Origin: Flavobacteriales bacterium
GTDB lineage: Bacteria > Bacteroidota > Bacteroidia > NS11-12g > UBA955
Length of the DNA: 52,832 nt
Direction of reading: 5' to 3'
Assembly (NCBI GenBank): GCA_002737705.1
Contig: NSIM01000012.1
Span: 1-52,832, forward strand
In this document: one piece after another, positions 37,056-46,452 of the stretch
Layout: each line of letters starts with the position of its first letter
Position numbering within the stretch: position 1 is the stretch's first letter
Notes under the pieces: model-generated
Databases searched by the model: none
What the model was told of the DNA's origin: nothing
The model's input: only the letters and a program-made list of their open reading frames with translations
Program-made: the position numbers and the translations under genes

Positions 37056-37319
37056 GTCTTTGTATACCCTCACAATGCAGCCAAAGAATGGACAGAAGAA
37101 TTACACGAAAAAGTCAAATTTTAAGGGTTTCAATTCGTTAAAGGGTTGATCTCCAATTTTTCCCAATCCATGCCCGAAAGGGATACGTAAATTACCCTGA
37201 TGGACTGATAAAAATAGTATTGCTATTGTTTCCAACGCTAAAATCGGCAGTTGGGGTCTCCCCCTCACCGATTCGAATTTGGTCATCACTTTTAACGCTG
37301 CAAAATTCCGAAGTGAGTT
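37056..37319. other. 264-nt gap without a supported gene
   Basis: No gene is supported. On the minus strand two adjoining frames are protein-like: about 37192-37330 reads SDDQIRIGEGETPTADFS and ends at a stop, and from ~37195 another frame reads NLRIPFGHGLGKIGDQPF. They could be a frameshifted relic or chance. No terminator or promoter match is seen. Confidence 0.3.
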
Positions 37320-38159
37320 TTATATATCTTCCAAAAAAGACAATGTATTGTCTAAAGCAAGCCAAAATTCTTGGGTAAATTCTTCCAACCCTTTGCAAGG
37401 ATGCTTCATTCCATAGGTATGGCTGGCATTGGGGATTGTCATTCTTACACTGTGAATGCAAGCCTCAGCAATAGACTCAGACAAAATCACAGGGACCGAT
37501 TCATCCTTTTCGCCATGAATAATAAGCAATGGCCGACCCAAACTACGGGCGGATTCGTAAACATTATACAATTTTTTGTTGGTCTCCAAATCCTCCCAAA
37601 TACAATAGTCCAAAGGCAGTTGTTGTTTTGTTCTTGTATTGGCAATAGACACTGTTTTATGCTTCTTCCATAAATGGGGGTTATGCTGTTCAAACAACCA
37701 CTCAAACGAAGGAATCGGCGACCAGACAATGACTTTTTCTACATATTCTTGAAAGCGATTGGCAAAAACAATTACGTTGGCTCCGCCCCTGCTGTGCCCC
37801 AACCAAGAAATTTTTTCGGCCGCCAAGTTGTAAAATTTTGCGTTCGCAAAAATCCATTTCCCAATCGCCTCAAGGTCGCCTTGTTCTTTGCTTACCGTAT
37901 TTTTCTGGAATTGGTCAAGTTCTGTAAAAACATCATTGTCGCCAAGGATTCCATTGTGAGAATGATTGAAACTGAGAATGGCATAGTCACCCGCAGAAAA
38001 ATATTCGTGAAGGAACGGAATATAGCCCCAATGCTTAAATCCTTTAAATCCGTGGCAAAAAACCAAAATAGGGAAAGGTCCCTCACCCGAGGGCAAAAAC
38101 AAATCGACGTCCATTTGGCCGTCGATTGTTTTGATTTGAAATTGATTTTTTGTATTCAC
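37320..38159 (-). CDS. Alpha/beta hydrolase (GTG start, next to tRNA-Leu)
   Basis: Serine hydrolase of the dienelactone-hydrolase/S9-esterase type, cytoplasmic (no signal peptide); 279 residues. The oxyanion motif is FCHGFKG (~residue 34). Triad: S123 in LGHSRGGAN, D219 in HGEKDESVP and H247 in NASHTYG. The substrate is unknown. The only suitable start is GTG 38159, giving MNTKNQFQIKTIDG; the next ATG (residue 16) would cut the first strand. The start is 5 nt after the encoded tRNA CCA, so expression may depend on tRNA processing. No other gene follows it. Confidence 0.88.
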   Translation of the reverse strand: MNTKNQFQIKTIDGQMDVDLFLPSGEGPFPILVFCHGFKGFKHWGYIPFLHEYFSAGDYAILSFNHSHNGILGDNDVFTELDQFQKNTVSKEQGDLEAIGKWIFANAKFYNLAAEKISWLGHSRGGANVIVFANRFQEYVEKVIVWSPIPSFEWLFEQHNPHLWKKHKTVSIANTRTKQQLPLDYCIWEDLETNKKLYNVYESARSLGRPLLIIHGEKDESVPVILSESIAEACIHSVRMTIPNASHTYGMKHPCKGLEEFTQEFWLALDNTLSFLEDI

Positions 38160-38164
38160 AAATT

Positions 38165-38251
38165 TGGTGCCCAGGACCGGAATCGAACCGGTACGGGGGT
38201 GAACCCACAGGTGTTTGAGACCAGCGCGTCTACCAATTCCGCCACCTGGGC
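38165..38251 (-). tRNA. tRNA-Leu (CAA anticodon), CCA encoded
   Basis: Class II tRNA. Acceptor GCCCAGG/CCTGGGC, D-arm GGCGGAATTGGTAGACGC, anticodon loop CTCAAAC giving CAA (reads UUG), a variable arm with GGG/CCC stem, and T-arm ACCGG TTCGATT CCGGT. The discriminator is A and CCA is encoded (38167-38165). The anticodon stem CTGGT/ACCTG has a T-T mismatch at 28-42. Confidence 0.95.
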
Positions 38252-38302
38252 AAATTAAAGAACGGGACGCAATATTATTACTATTATTTGAGGTTTCAAC
38301 TA

Positions 38303-38809
38303 TTATTTCACACTATTTTTTGGCCATTCAACAACTTCCATCGAATGAATCAATTGCGGTTCGATCTGAAATCGCAAAGCGGTTCGAACACGGTGAAAAC
38401 CATGGGTTCCACAAGCGCCCGGATTTAAGTACAGTAAATTATTAAAGGCGGGATCACGCTGTACTTGAAGCATGTGAGAATGACCACAGACATAGATATG
38501 GGGTTTGTTTTGTCTCAAATACGATTGAACTTTTGCGGGATATTTTCCGGGCTTTCCACCAATATGGGTAATGAAAATACGGTACCCCTCACGTTCAAAA
38601 AACTGTATCGCAGGGTATTCAAGCTTCACATCCATTCCATCAATGTTGCCATATACACCCATAACAGGTTTTTTTAACTTCATTATTTCTGTATGAAGGG
38701 CTGTATTGAGCCAATCTCCTGCATGCCATACCTCGTCTGCCCATATAACGTGCTCTAAAATACCCTTATCGTGGTAACCATGATTGTCGCTAATAATCAA
38801 AATTTTCAT
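38303..38809 (-). CDS. YfcE/MJ0936-type metallophosphoesterase
   Basis: Cytoplasmic calcineurin-like phosphodiesterase of 168 residues. Metal ligands: D8 and H10 in IISDNHG, D-containing HAGDW (~32), GNID (~56), H in FITHIGG (~82), and CGHSH (~109). This is the small YfcE type, active on phosphodiesters in characterised members; the natural substrate here is unknown. It lies 22 nt downstream of the E2 gene and 51 nt upstream of tRNA-Leu. A 10-base direct repeat ACTATTATTT (38280-38289, 38299-38308) overlaps its stop. Confidence 0.92.
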   Translation of the reverse strand: MKILIISDNHGYHDKGILEHVIWADEVWHAGDWLNTALHTEIMKLKKPVMGVYGNIDGMDVKLEYPAIQFFEREGYRIFITHIGGKPGKYPAKVQSYLRQNKPHIYVCGHSHMLQVQRDPAFNNLLYLNPGACGTHGFHRVRTALRFQIEPQLIHSMEVVEWPKNSVK

Positions 38810-38831
38810 TGTATTGGAGCGGATTCGAAAT

Positions 38832-40259
38832 TTAAATTTCGCGGTTTACATCCCATTCTTCGAGATAATCGGCGACTTTTCGAACAAACATGCCCCCCAA
38901 GGCGCCATCAACCACGCGGTGATCGTAACTATGACTAAGATACATCATATGCCGAATGGCGATTACATCTCCATGCTCAGTTTCGAGAACAGCGGGTTTT
39001 TTACGAATAGAACCCATAGCCAAAATGGCTACCTGGGGTTGATTTATAACAGGTGTGCCAAAAATATTGCCAAAAGTGCCCACATTTGTGATGGTATAGG
39101 TTCCACCTTGTGTTTCGTCAGGAAGTAATTTCCCTTCACGGGCGCGTATTGCCAAGTCATTGACAGCACGTGTAAGTCCCAATAAATTCATGGCGTCGGC
39201 ACTTTTAATCACTGGAACAATGAGATTTCCATTTTTTTGTGCAACGGCCAAGCCAATATTAATATTTTTCTTTTTGATGATCGTGCTTCCCTCAACGCTC
39301 ACGTTGATCATCGGAAAATCTTTAATAGCCTTGGAAACAGCCTCAATAAAAATGGGCGTAAAAGTAATATTTTCGCCTTCTGTTTTCTTGAATGATTCCT
39401 TGATTCGGTTGCGCCAATTTACCATATTGGTAACGTCAGCTTCCACAAAGCTACTCACGTGAGGACTGGTTTGCTTGCTCTTGACCATGTGATCGGCAAT
39501 AAATTTACGAACACGGTCCATTTCTATGACCTCGTCTCCTGGCTGCAAAGAAATGCCGAGAACTTTCATCGCAGCAATCTTTTCATCAGAGAGAATCGTC
39601 TGTATGGTTGATAGAATTGGCGTATGAGATTCGATCTTCGTGCCATTGTCATCAGACGAATTGTTAGAACCACCCTGCGATTTAAGATCGTTTACTTCAG
39701 ATACAATACCCCGACCTGAAATATACAATAGAATATCTGCCTTGGTTACCCTTCCTTCTTTTCCTGTACCTGAAAGCGATTCTAATTCTGTGAGCGAAAT
39801 ACCCTCTGCTCGGGCAATATTCAATACCAAGGGAGAGTAAAACCGACTGCCTTCTTCCCCAATAGAACCCAATTCACGGGCTTGAATTGGCAAAGGCATT
39901 TGCATTTGATCTTCAATAGCAGCCAAAGCAGTTTCTACTGCCATAGCGACACTTTCGGGTTTTTGGAGAATTTTGCCAACAGGGGAAGTGTCTATTTGAT
40001 TGGCTTTCGGATCTTCAGGACGAATCAAAGCGACAGCTTCTCCAACTTTTACGACATCGCCATCTTTACACAATTTTTTAACGAGTAACCCAGCTTCTGA
40101 ACTGGGAATTTCACTGTCAACCTTGTCTGTTGCAATTTCGACAATAGATTCATCTTTTTGAATGAACTCACCTTCGTTTTTAAGCCATCGAATAATGGTT
40201 GCTTCTGCTATACTCTCGCCCATTTTGGGCATCAAAATCGATTTTTCTAACATAGGCAT
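38832..40259 (-). CDS. Dihydrolipoamide acyltransferase, E2 of a 2-oxoacid dehydrogenase
   Basis: Lipoylated core of a 2-oxoacid dehydrogenase complex, 475 residues from ATG 40259. The lipoyl domain carries Lys46 in EIATDKVDSE. An Asp/Gly/Ser linker and the E1/E3-binding domain (SPLVLNIARAEGISLTELES, then GRVTKADILLYI) follow. The catalytic domain ends with SYDHRVVDG (H447, D451). It resembles the branched-chain/pyruvate E2 kind; which complex is not decided because no E1 or E3 lies near. Starts at 40253 (ATG) or 40274 (TTG) are possible. LipB, encoded at 46522, is on the pathway that lipoylates it. Confidence 0.93.
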   Translation of the reverse strand: MPMLEKSILMPKMGESIAEATIIRWLKNEGEFIQKDESIVEIATDKVDSEIPSSEAGLLVKKLCKDGDVVKVGEAVALIRPEDPKANQIDTSPVGKILQKPESVAMAVETALAAIEDQMQMPLPIQARELGSIGEEGSRFYSPLVLNIARAEGISLTELESLSGTGKEGRVTKADILLYISGRGIVSEVNDLKSQGGSNNSSDDNGTKIESHTPILSTIQTILSDEKIAAMKVLGISLQPGDEVIEMDRVRKFIADHMVKSKQTSPHVSSFVEADVTNMVNWRNRIKESFKKTEGENITFTPIFIEAVSKAIKDFPMINVSVEGSTIIKKKNINIGLAVAQKNGNLIVPVIKSADAMNLLGLTRAVNDLAIRAREGKLLPDETQGGTYTITNVGTFGNIFGTPVINQPQVAILAMGSIRKKPAVLETEHGDVIAIRHMMYLSHSYDHRVVDGALGGMFVRKVADYLEEWDVNREI

Positions 40260-40333
40260 AGGGTTGGTCCGCAAAATTCGTGTTTTTTCATTTGATAGCC
40301 AAATGCCAATTGGGTTTCAATACAATTCTACGT

Positions 40334-41269
40334 TCAAATATTGAAATTATCACTTTCATCTATATCTATTTCATCTGCCATCCCACAAAGTTTCATCACC
40401 AACAAGAGTTCTTGTTGTTTTTCAATTTCTTGGGATTCGCCAAATGAGTAATGCAAATTTCTCAGCATTCTTTTAATGATATCATGAACACTACAAGGCA
40501 AATAAAACTGTGCCATGGGCTTTACATTTACCACTTTTAAGAATGCATCTACACTGTCTTTTATAAAAACTTGGCCCTTACTGTATGGATTGATATAAAA
40601 TAGCGGCTCTCCTATTTCGCTGGTCTTTAGTTCATTTACAGCGCATTTGTTAGAGACACCTTTTTTTAATCCGCAATAGGCTACAATAAAATGCTGGGGT
40701 AAATTCACCCCAAAAACAGGCAATCCCAGACTTTGGGCAACCGTAATGTATAAAGCAGAAAGACTGATGGGGTTTCCAGTTTTTCTAGACAACACCGTGT
40801 TTATAAAGGAATTGTCGGGATAATGATACTGATTTGAATCGCCTTTAAATCCCTGTTGATCAAAAAATACATGATTGAGAATATCGATTTTTTCGCGTTC
40901 GTTTTGCACATTCCCCATCATCAACCAAGCATCCATCTTGATGTCGTTAATCGATCTAAGAATTGACTCTGATTGAATACCCGGGTATTTTATTTTGGAT
41001 AACCAAATCCATCCCTCCAACAAATCGGGTAGTTCTTGCTTAAACCATGCTCCAAAACCCTGGTGCAAATGATTGCGTTGAATTCTTTTGATCAAAGACT
41101 CAATTTGACTGGAAACCTGGGGAAAATCGTTGGATACCCATGACTTCTCCAATTGTTCGATCACGGAATCTCCTTCCTCTAAAAATCTCGATTCTACTGC
41201 AAACACAACCGCTTCGTCGGTGTCGTCGAGAAGGCTTAGCATCGCGTTAAATTCAGCAGCTTCAATCAT
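40334..41269 (-). CDS. SirB1-type transglutaminase-like protein
   Basis: 311 residues from ATG 41269. The core GNPISLSALYITVAQSLGLPVFG followed by VNLPQHFIVAY is the SirB1 / transglutaminase-like (Transglut_core2) signature (quoted in two parts); a TPR-like helical end follows (~260-311). The substrate is unknown for most members of this family. A longer start (41362) would overlap topA coding sequence; ATG 41269 lies 28 nt after the topA stop. It precedes the E2 gene by ~75 nt on the same strand. Confidence 0.88.
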   Translation of the reverse strand: MIEAAEFNAMLSLLDDTDEAVVFAVESRFLEEGDSVIEQLEKSWVSNDFPQVSSQIESLIKRIQRNHLHQGFGAWFKQELPDLLEGWIWLSKIKYPGIQSESILRSINDIKMDAWLMMGNVQNEREKIDILNHVFFDQQGFKGDSNQYHYPDNSFINTVLSRKTGNPISLSALYITVAQSLGLPVFGVNLPQHFIVAYCGLKKGVSNKCAVNELKTSEIGEPLFYINPYSKGQVFIKDSVDAFLKVVNVKPMAQFYLPCSVHDIIKRMLRNLHYSFGESQEIEKQQELLLVMKLCGMADEIDIDESDNFNI

Positions 41270-41297
41270 TGTTTGGGTTTGGATTGAGCAAATTCTC

Positions 41298-43808
41298 TTA
41301 TTTCTTTTTCTTACGCCCTTTAAAAGCGGAAGTTTTGGGTTTTTTTGCAGATTCTGAAACAAGCGATTGAATATCCGAAAAATTTAGAATGTCCCAATTC
41401 TTATCTTTTGGAATGGGAATATTGTCTTTTCCATTTTTAATATAAGGCCCATACCTTCCATTCAATATAGTGATATTGGAATCCTCTGTAAAGGTTTTTA
41501 AAATAGCGGCTTTGTCACCAGCCAGTTTGGCTTCGACCAAGGCTATTGCTTGTTGCGAAGTTACTGTTTCTGGATCTTGACCTTTGGGAATTGAAATAAA
41601 TTGATTTAGGTATTTTATGTAAGGGCCGAATCGACCTTTGCTTACTTCTAGAACCAAACCTTGGTATTCCCCAACTTTGAGCGGAAATTGAACACCCATG
41701 AACGCTTCCTTGATAATCGCTTCGCATTCACTGGGCGTCATGGCTATCAAATCGGTACTTTTGTCTACATTAAAATATTTGTCAAGTCTTTTTAAATAAG
41801 GTCCATAACGCCCCACTCCTGCAATCACAGGTTCACCCTCAAAAACCATCACTTCACGGGGCAATTCAAACAATTTCAGGGCAATTTCGGTTGTGATTGT
41901 CTCAAGTGATTGTCCGGGCTGAATACTTGCATACAGCAGTTTTTCACCATCTTCTTTGGTGCCAATCTGAACAAATGGACCAAATTTACCCATCCGAACA
42001 CTCAATTGGCGTCCTGAAACAGGATGTTCACCCAAAATTCGCTCCCCGGTCACCCTGTCGGCTGTTTCCATTGTTGTGTCTACCGCTTTGTGGAATGGGC
42101 CGTAAAATCCTTCGAGCATATCCTGCCAAGCCTTATTTCCTTTGGCAATTTCATCAAATTCTTTTTCTACCGAAGCGGTAAATCCATAATCCATTATCGT
42201 ATCAAAATTTGCAGAAAGAAAATCTGTAACAAGCATCCCAATATCACTGGGAAATAATTTGTTTTTTTCAAACCCATATTTTTCAGATTTAACTTCTTCT
42301 GTAATTGATCCCTTGCACAAAGTAAGTTCTCCAATATTGCGGTATTTCCCCTCCCGTGTCTCATTGGCGACATATTGTCTTTTTTGAATAGTCGTGATGG
42401 TTGGAGCATAGGTAGAAGGTCTTCCTATACTTAATTCTTCCAATTTTTTTACCAGTGACGCTTCAGTATAACGGGGTGCAGGCCTTGCAAATTTTTCCAA
42501 TGCTTTGATTCTAAACGCCTCCAATGAATCTCCAACCTTTACTGATGGCAAAACCCCTTCACCCTCATTTTCAGCATCTTCTTCATCGTCATTGCTCTCA
42601 ATATACAACTTCAAAAAACCATCAAATCGAATCACTTCACCATCGGCTTGAAATTTTGAAACCTTGTTTAAATCTTCGATGGTTATACTGGTTTTTTCCA
42701 TTTCGGCCTTTGCCATTTGAGAAGCAATAGAACGTTTCCAAATAAGGCTGTACAATTTATTTTCACGGTTGTCGTCGCCAGCGTGTTGAATTGCAAAAGA
42801 AACTGGTCGAATGGCCTCGTGTGCTTCTTGGGCTGAGTCGTTCTTGGTCGTATAGTTTCGAATTTGACTGTATTTTTGACCAAACGATTTTTCGATTTCG
42901 TCCTTGGCCATAGCCAATGCCAATTTACTCAAATTGACAGAATCTGTTCGCATATAGGTTATGTGACCATTCTCGTATAATTTTTGTGCAATTCGCATGG
43001 TTGTAGTAACATCATAACCCAATTTTCGAGAAGCCTCTTGTTGCAAAGTCGAGGTAATAAATGGTGGGGCTGGATTGCGGTATATTGGCTTTACTTCGAG
43101 TCCTGAAACAACAAATTCTGCCTCTACGAGAGAATTCAAAAATACCCGTGCAGAATCACTGTTTTTGTATTTATGGGTTGCCTCAGCCGCAAACGATTTG
43201 CCATCAGTTGTATTGAAATCTCCCACTACCTTGAATTCTGATTTAGCATCAAATGCATGGATTTCTCTTTCTCTCTCCACTACCAATTTGACAGCCACAG
43301 ACTGAACCCTTCCAGCACTGAGTTTGGGCTGGACTTTTCGCCACAATATTGGAGACAACTCAAATCCTACCAAACGATCCAACACCCGTCGGGCCTGTTG
43401 TGCATCCACCAAACATTTGTCTATGCTCCGGGGATTCTGGATCGCATTAACAATGGCAGTTTTGGTGATTTCATTGAAAACAATGCGTTTGGTAGTTTCT
43501 TCCTTCAAACCCAAAACCTCAAACAAATGCCAACTAATCGCTTCACCTTCTCTGTCTTCATCCGATGCAAGCCAAACCGTTTCAGCTTCTTTGGCGAATT
43601 TTTTTAAGTCCGCCACCAACTTCTTCTTCTCATCGGGCACTTCATATGTTGGCTTAAACCCATTTTTAACATCGATAGCGGCATCTCCAGACATAAGATC
43701 GCGAATATGGCCCATACTAGACTTAACAACATACCCCTCACCAAGATATTTTTCAATGGTTTTGGCTTTGGCTGGAGACTCTACAATGACTAAATTTTTA
43801 ATTGACAT
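41298..43808 (-). CDS. topA: DNA topoisomerase I (type IA)
   Basis: Relaxes negative supercoils; 836 residues. TOPRIM start NLVIVESPAKAKTIEKYLG with DEDREGEAISWHL (~83). The active-site tyrosine Y285 is in HITYMRTDSVNLS. C-terminal part: no cysteine zinc ribbons; instead repeated GRYGPYLKRL, GRFGPYIKYL and GRYGPYIKNG units, the toprim C-terminal repeats. It ends in a Lys-rich tail. ATG 43808 begins 3 nt after the M43 protease stop, which is an unusual neighbour. Confidence 0.97.
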   Translation of the reverse strand: MSIKNLVIVESPAKAKTIEKYLGEGYVVKSSMGHIRDLMSGDAAIDVKNGFKPTYEVPDEKKKLVADLKKFAKEAETVWLASDEDREGEAISWHLFEVLGLKEETTKRIVFNEITKTAIVNAIQNPRSIDKCLVDAQQARRVLDRLVGFELSPILWRKVQPKLSAGRVQSVAVKLVVEREREIHAFDAKSEFKVVGDFNTTDGKSFAAEATHKYKNSDSARVFLNSLVEAEFVVSGLEVKPIYRNPAPPFITSTLQQEASRKLGYDVTTTMRIAQKLYENGHITYMRTDSVNLSKLALAMAKDEIEKSFGQKYSQIRNYTTKNDSAQEAHEAIRPVSFAIQHAGDDNRENKLYSLIWKRSIASQMAKAEMEKTSITIEDLNKVSKFQADGEVIRFDGFLKLYIESNDDEEDAENEGEGVLPSVKVGDSLEAFRIKALEKFARPAPRYTEASLVKKLEELSIGRPSTYAPTITTIQKRQYVANETREGKYRNIGELTLCKGSITEEVKSEKYGFEKNKLFPSDIGMLVTDFLSANFDTIMDYGFTASVEKEFDEIAKGNKAWQDMLEGFYGPFHKAVDTTMETADRVTGERILGEHPVSGRQLSVRMGKFGPFVQIGTKEDGEKLLYASIQPGQSLETITTEIALKLFELPREVMVFEGEPVIAGVGRYGPYLKRLDKYFNVDKSTDLIAMTPSECEAIIKEAFMGVQFPLKVGEYQGLVLEVSKGRFGPYIKYLNQFISIPKGQDPETVTSQQAIALVEAKLAGDKAAILKTFTEDSNITILNGRYGPYIKNGKDNIPIPKDKNWDILNFSDIQSLVSESAKKPKTSAFKGRKKKK

Positions 43809-43811
43809 ATA

Positions 43812-45926
43812 TTATTTCCCTAAGATGATTGGTTTCTGAATATGGCCACTTGCTGAATACATACATACACTATACAAACCGGACGCAGGCAAATCCAAGT
43901 CAGACAAAAAAATGGTTGTGGTTGGATTGATGAGTATTCCTGAAAATATATTGGCAACTTTTCTGCCTTGCAAATCCAGTAATTCTATACGAACAAACTC
44001 ATTTGGCTTCATAGACATGACGCTTATTTTGCTGTTTTTTTCTACAGGATTCGGACTTATATCCATACGCATGGTTTGCGACCCAATGGAATTCAAACCG
44101 GCAAAAAACATACCTACATTAATATTGTCAAGGTACACAGGATTACCACCTGCGCTGACAACGTCTATTCGAAAAGTAAGGTTAGAATTTAATCCCAAAC
44201 CGATAGAGGAAAGGGAAGAAATACCCATTAATCGCCATTGACTGGATTTAGTGGGTACAAAATTATTTACAAAGACTTGATTGGGATAGGCTAAGGATGC
44301 ACCTAAGCGAGATAAAATTTGTTTGAATGTAGCCCCGCAGTCTGTCGAGACGAAAACACGCAATTCTTCTGCCAAGTCGGCATTGGGTTGGGCATAAGAA
44401 ACATAAAATGTAAACCGGGGTGTGGATGCCCCCAAGTTCGAGATGTCAAAACTGGGCAAGGTAAAACTATAACACTTTCCTAAACCTTGATCGGTTATTA
44501 TGGGCGCCTTGAAACTATTCGACCCTGTGAAAGAAGCATTCGATGCCATTTCAAATCGGGAAGAAACAGGCGAACTATGTATGAATTTATTATTGCCGAT
44601 AAAACTTGTAGGATCACCTTCTTCAAAGCCTTGCTCATAATTTGCTTTATTATCCGCTAGGGCATTTATAACTGTTATATAATTCGTTTTGGAGACTGTG
44701 TTACTGCCTTTACCATTTTCAACGGTGAGCGATACTGGATAAATACCTGCAGTTTGGTAACTCACTACAGGATTTTGAAGCGATGAACTGGGTTGGGATG
44801 CGCCATTGAATGTCCAAGACCACGCAGTGGGTTTTCCCTTACAAGACAAATCATAAAAGTAAATGGGTTGCCCAGTGCATATTGTCTGGGTATTGGATGA
44901 AAATTCAGCCGATGGCGTCACTGAAGAAACTGTAATTCCGGTCGCAACCAAATTGGAGGCAGAAGACAGTGAAACTCTTGGACTGGTTGACGACGTTAAA
45001 AAAAAATGCATCCGGGTTTTCTGGTTATTGGTAAACAATGTTTGACAAGATCCATTCGAATAATCCATGTAATCTTCCCACAAATCGGGTAAATTGGGAA
45101 CATCTGTGGAGCAACTATTTCCGTTTGAAGGACAGTTTGAATTGGTAAAAGTAGATTCTACAGGGGGTGTATCGTCTATTAAGTCGCCATTGTCGCATCC
45201 GTCTTGAAATGTATGATATAGCCCAAGCCAATGGCCCACTTCGTGGGTAAGAACCCGACCACTATCATTTTTTGAAGCCGCTGTTCCAATCGTTCCGACC
45301 CTATCCGAACGCAAGACAATACCATCTTTGGTTACGCCACTCATCCACGGAAACACTGCATAGCCTAGAATGCTTGAGCCAGAAGTTTCAGAGGCTATTG
45401 AGCCAATGACCCAAATATTGAGGTATTTCTTATAATTCCAGTACGACAAATTCTTTACTTCCTCTTTGGTCATATCCATCTCATTGCCCAGGGGAGAATA
45501 AATACGTTCGATGCCGTCGGTGCAATTGCCGTTGGGGTCAATTTTTGCCAAACTAAAATTAATCTGGCAATCGGCTGCGAGCCCTGAGAAAACAGAACGT
45601 AATTTATTTCTGTTTCCGTTTAATAGACTAAAATCGTTGTTTAAAACCCGCAATTGATCCAGGATTTGTTCCCGGCTAATATTTTCAAGTCCATTGGTAT
45701 GAATTACATGAAATACAACAGGAATGGTATAAATAGAAGCCCTGTTTTCTAGCGTGTTTGTCTGCGCTTGTTTGTTTAATTTGTCTTCAAACAATCTAAT
45801 TTCGGGATGCTTGGCTAAAACTTGTTCAGAATAATTGTCCGTTGCACATTGGGCACCCAGGCTATTAATACATCCTGAAGCAATCAAAAAGAGTAAAACT
45901 AAAAGGCTGTTGTTTATTCGTTTCAT
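43812..45926 (-). CDS. M43 (pappalysin-like) metalloprotease with PKD domain and type IX sorting tail
   Basis: Secreted zinc protease, 704 residues from ATG 45926. Signal peptide ~1-26 (LLVLLFLIASGCINSLGAQ). The catalytic domain has HEVGHWLGLYH with H228, E229, H232 and H238, an intact HExxHxxGxxH zinc site, followed by the Met-turn region. A PKD domain lies ~345-425 (TAWSWTFNGA, PVSLTVENGKG). A jelly-roll-like segment follows, then a type A sorting tail (~625-704: MDISPNPVEKNSKISV, GLYSVCMYSASGH) that sends it through the type IX system encoded at 28305-34386. The box TATTTTG (45936-45942) ends 9 nt before the ATG. Its stop is 3 nt from topA. Confidence 0.93.
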   Translation of the reverse strand: MKRINNSLLVLLFLIASGCINSLGAQCATDNYSEQVLAKHPEIRLFEDKLNKQAQTNTLENRASIYTIPVVFHVIHTNGLENISREQILDQLRVLNNDFSLLNGNRNKLRSVFSGLAADCQINFSLAKIDPNGNCTDGIERIYSPLGNEMDMTKEEVKNLSYWNYKKYLNIWVIGSIASETSGSSILGYAVFPWMSGVTKDGIVLRSDRVGTIGTAASKNDSGRVLTHEVGHWLGLYHTFQDGCDNGDLIDDTPPVESTFTNSNCPSNGNSCSTDVPNLPDLWEDYMDYSNGSCQTLFTNNQKTRMHFFLTSSTSPRVSLSSASNLVATGITVSSVTPSAEFSSNTQTICTGQPIYFYDLSCKGKPTAWSWTFNGASQPSSSLQNPVVSYQTAGIYPVSLTVENGKGSNTVSKTNYITVINALADNKANYEQGFEEGDPTSFIGNNKFIHSSPVSSRFEMASNASFTGSNSFKAPIITDQGLGKCYSFTLPSFDISNLGASTPRFTFYVSYAQPNADLAEELRVFVSTDCGATFKQILSRLGASLAYPNQVFVNNFVPTKSSQWRLMGISSLSSIGLGLNSNLTFRIDVVSAGGNPVYLDNINVGMFFAGLNSIGSQTMRMDISPNPVEKNSKISVMSMKPNEFVRIELLDLQGRKVANIFSGILINPTTTIFLSDLDLPASGLYSVCMYSASGHIQKPIILGK

Positions 45927-46012
45927 TCGGGTTCGCAAAATACATTCAAAATTTCTAGGTTTGGCTTAAAGACACTAAAAGGATAACATTACAAAAGGCT
46001 ATTTGTTCTTTT

Positions 46013-46423
46013 TTACCCATAAAAAGCATCTCGAAAATGCATAATTTGCTTACCAGCAGGATGAAATACCACTGCAACTATATCGTTACGAATATTGCCA
46101 ACAATTTTGTAACACCGCCGAAAATCATTGCCAACCAATCGCAAATTTTTTCGTTTTTGTTTGTTTACGGAACGCTCTGGCATAAAAAACCCCTTTCCAA
46201 ATCTACACTTGACCTCAACAAATACCCACTCTTTTTTTTCGCGACAAACCAAATCAATTTCTTTATGACCCGACCTCCAATTGCGAAATACAATCTCAAA
46301 TCCACTCCGAATCAACCATTGTTCGGCCATTTTTTCGCCTTTGTCTCCCCGGATTTTTGTATTGACACCCAACTGGTTTAGGCCAAATAGACAAACGGGC
46401 TGTTGGGTCTTAATGTGTGTCAT
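46013..46423 (-). CDS. YraN / UPF0102-family putative endonuclease
   Basis: 136 residues from ATG 46423. Conserved features: TKIRGDKGEKMAEQWL, RNWRSGHKEIDLVCRE and FVEVKCRFG; the E/D/ExK set is the restriction-endonuclease-like (PD-ExK) core of YraN, while the biochemical role is not established. A frame opening at 46567 exists, but residues before ATG 46423 lack family similarity and would cover the lipB promoter and start. Divergent from lipB, with an inverted repeat in between. Confidence 0.88.
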   Translation of the reverse strand: MTHIKTQQPVCLFGLNQLGVNTKIRGDKGEKMAEQWLIRSGFEIVFRNWRSGHKEIDLVCREKKEWVFVEVKCRFGKGFFMPERSVNKQKRKNLRLVGNDFRRCYKIVGNIRNDIVAVVFHPAGKQIMHFRDAFYG

Positions 46424-46452
46424 TGGGTTTGTATTGAAATGATTTACTCCAC

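Noticed and set aside
37674-38258. Long plus-strand frame (194 codons) opposite the hydrolase and through tRNA-Leu
   Set aside because: It reads through a tRNA in antisense and has no protein family features; the hydrolase on the other strand has an intact triad.
38280-38308. 10-bp direct repeat ACTATTATTT
   Set aside because: AT-rich, only two copies and overlapping a stop codon; probably chance.
41270-41362. Longer start for the SirB1-like gene
   Set aside because: It lies inside the topA coding end and gives a basic stretch with no family match.
43324-43839. 171-codon plus-strand frame opposite the topA start
   Set aside because: Antisense to conserved TOPRIM sequence; no known motif.
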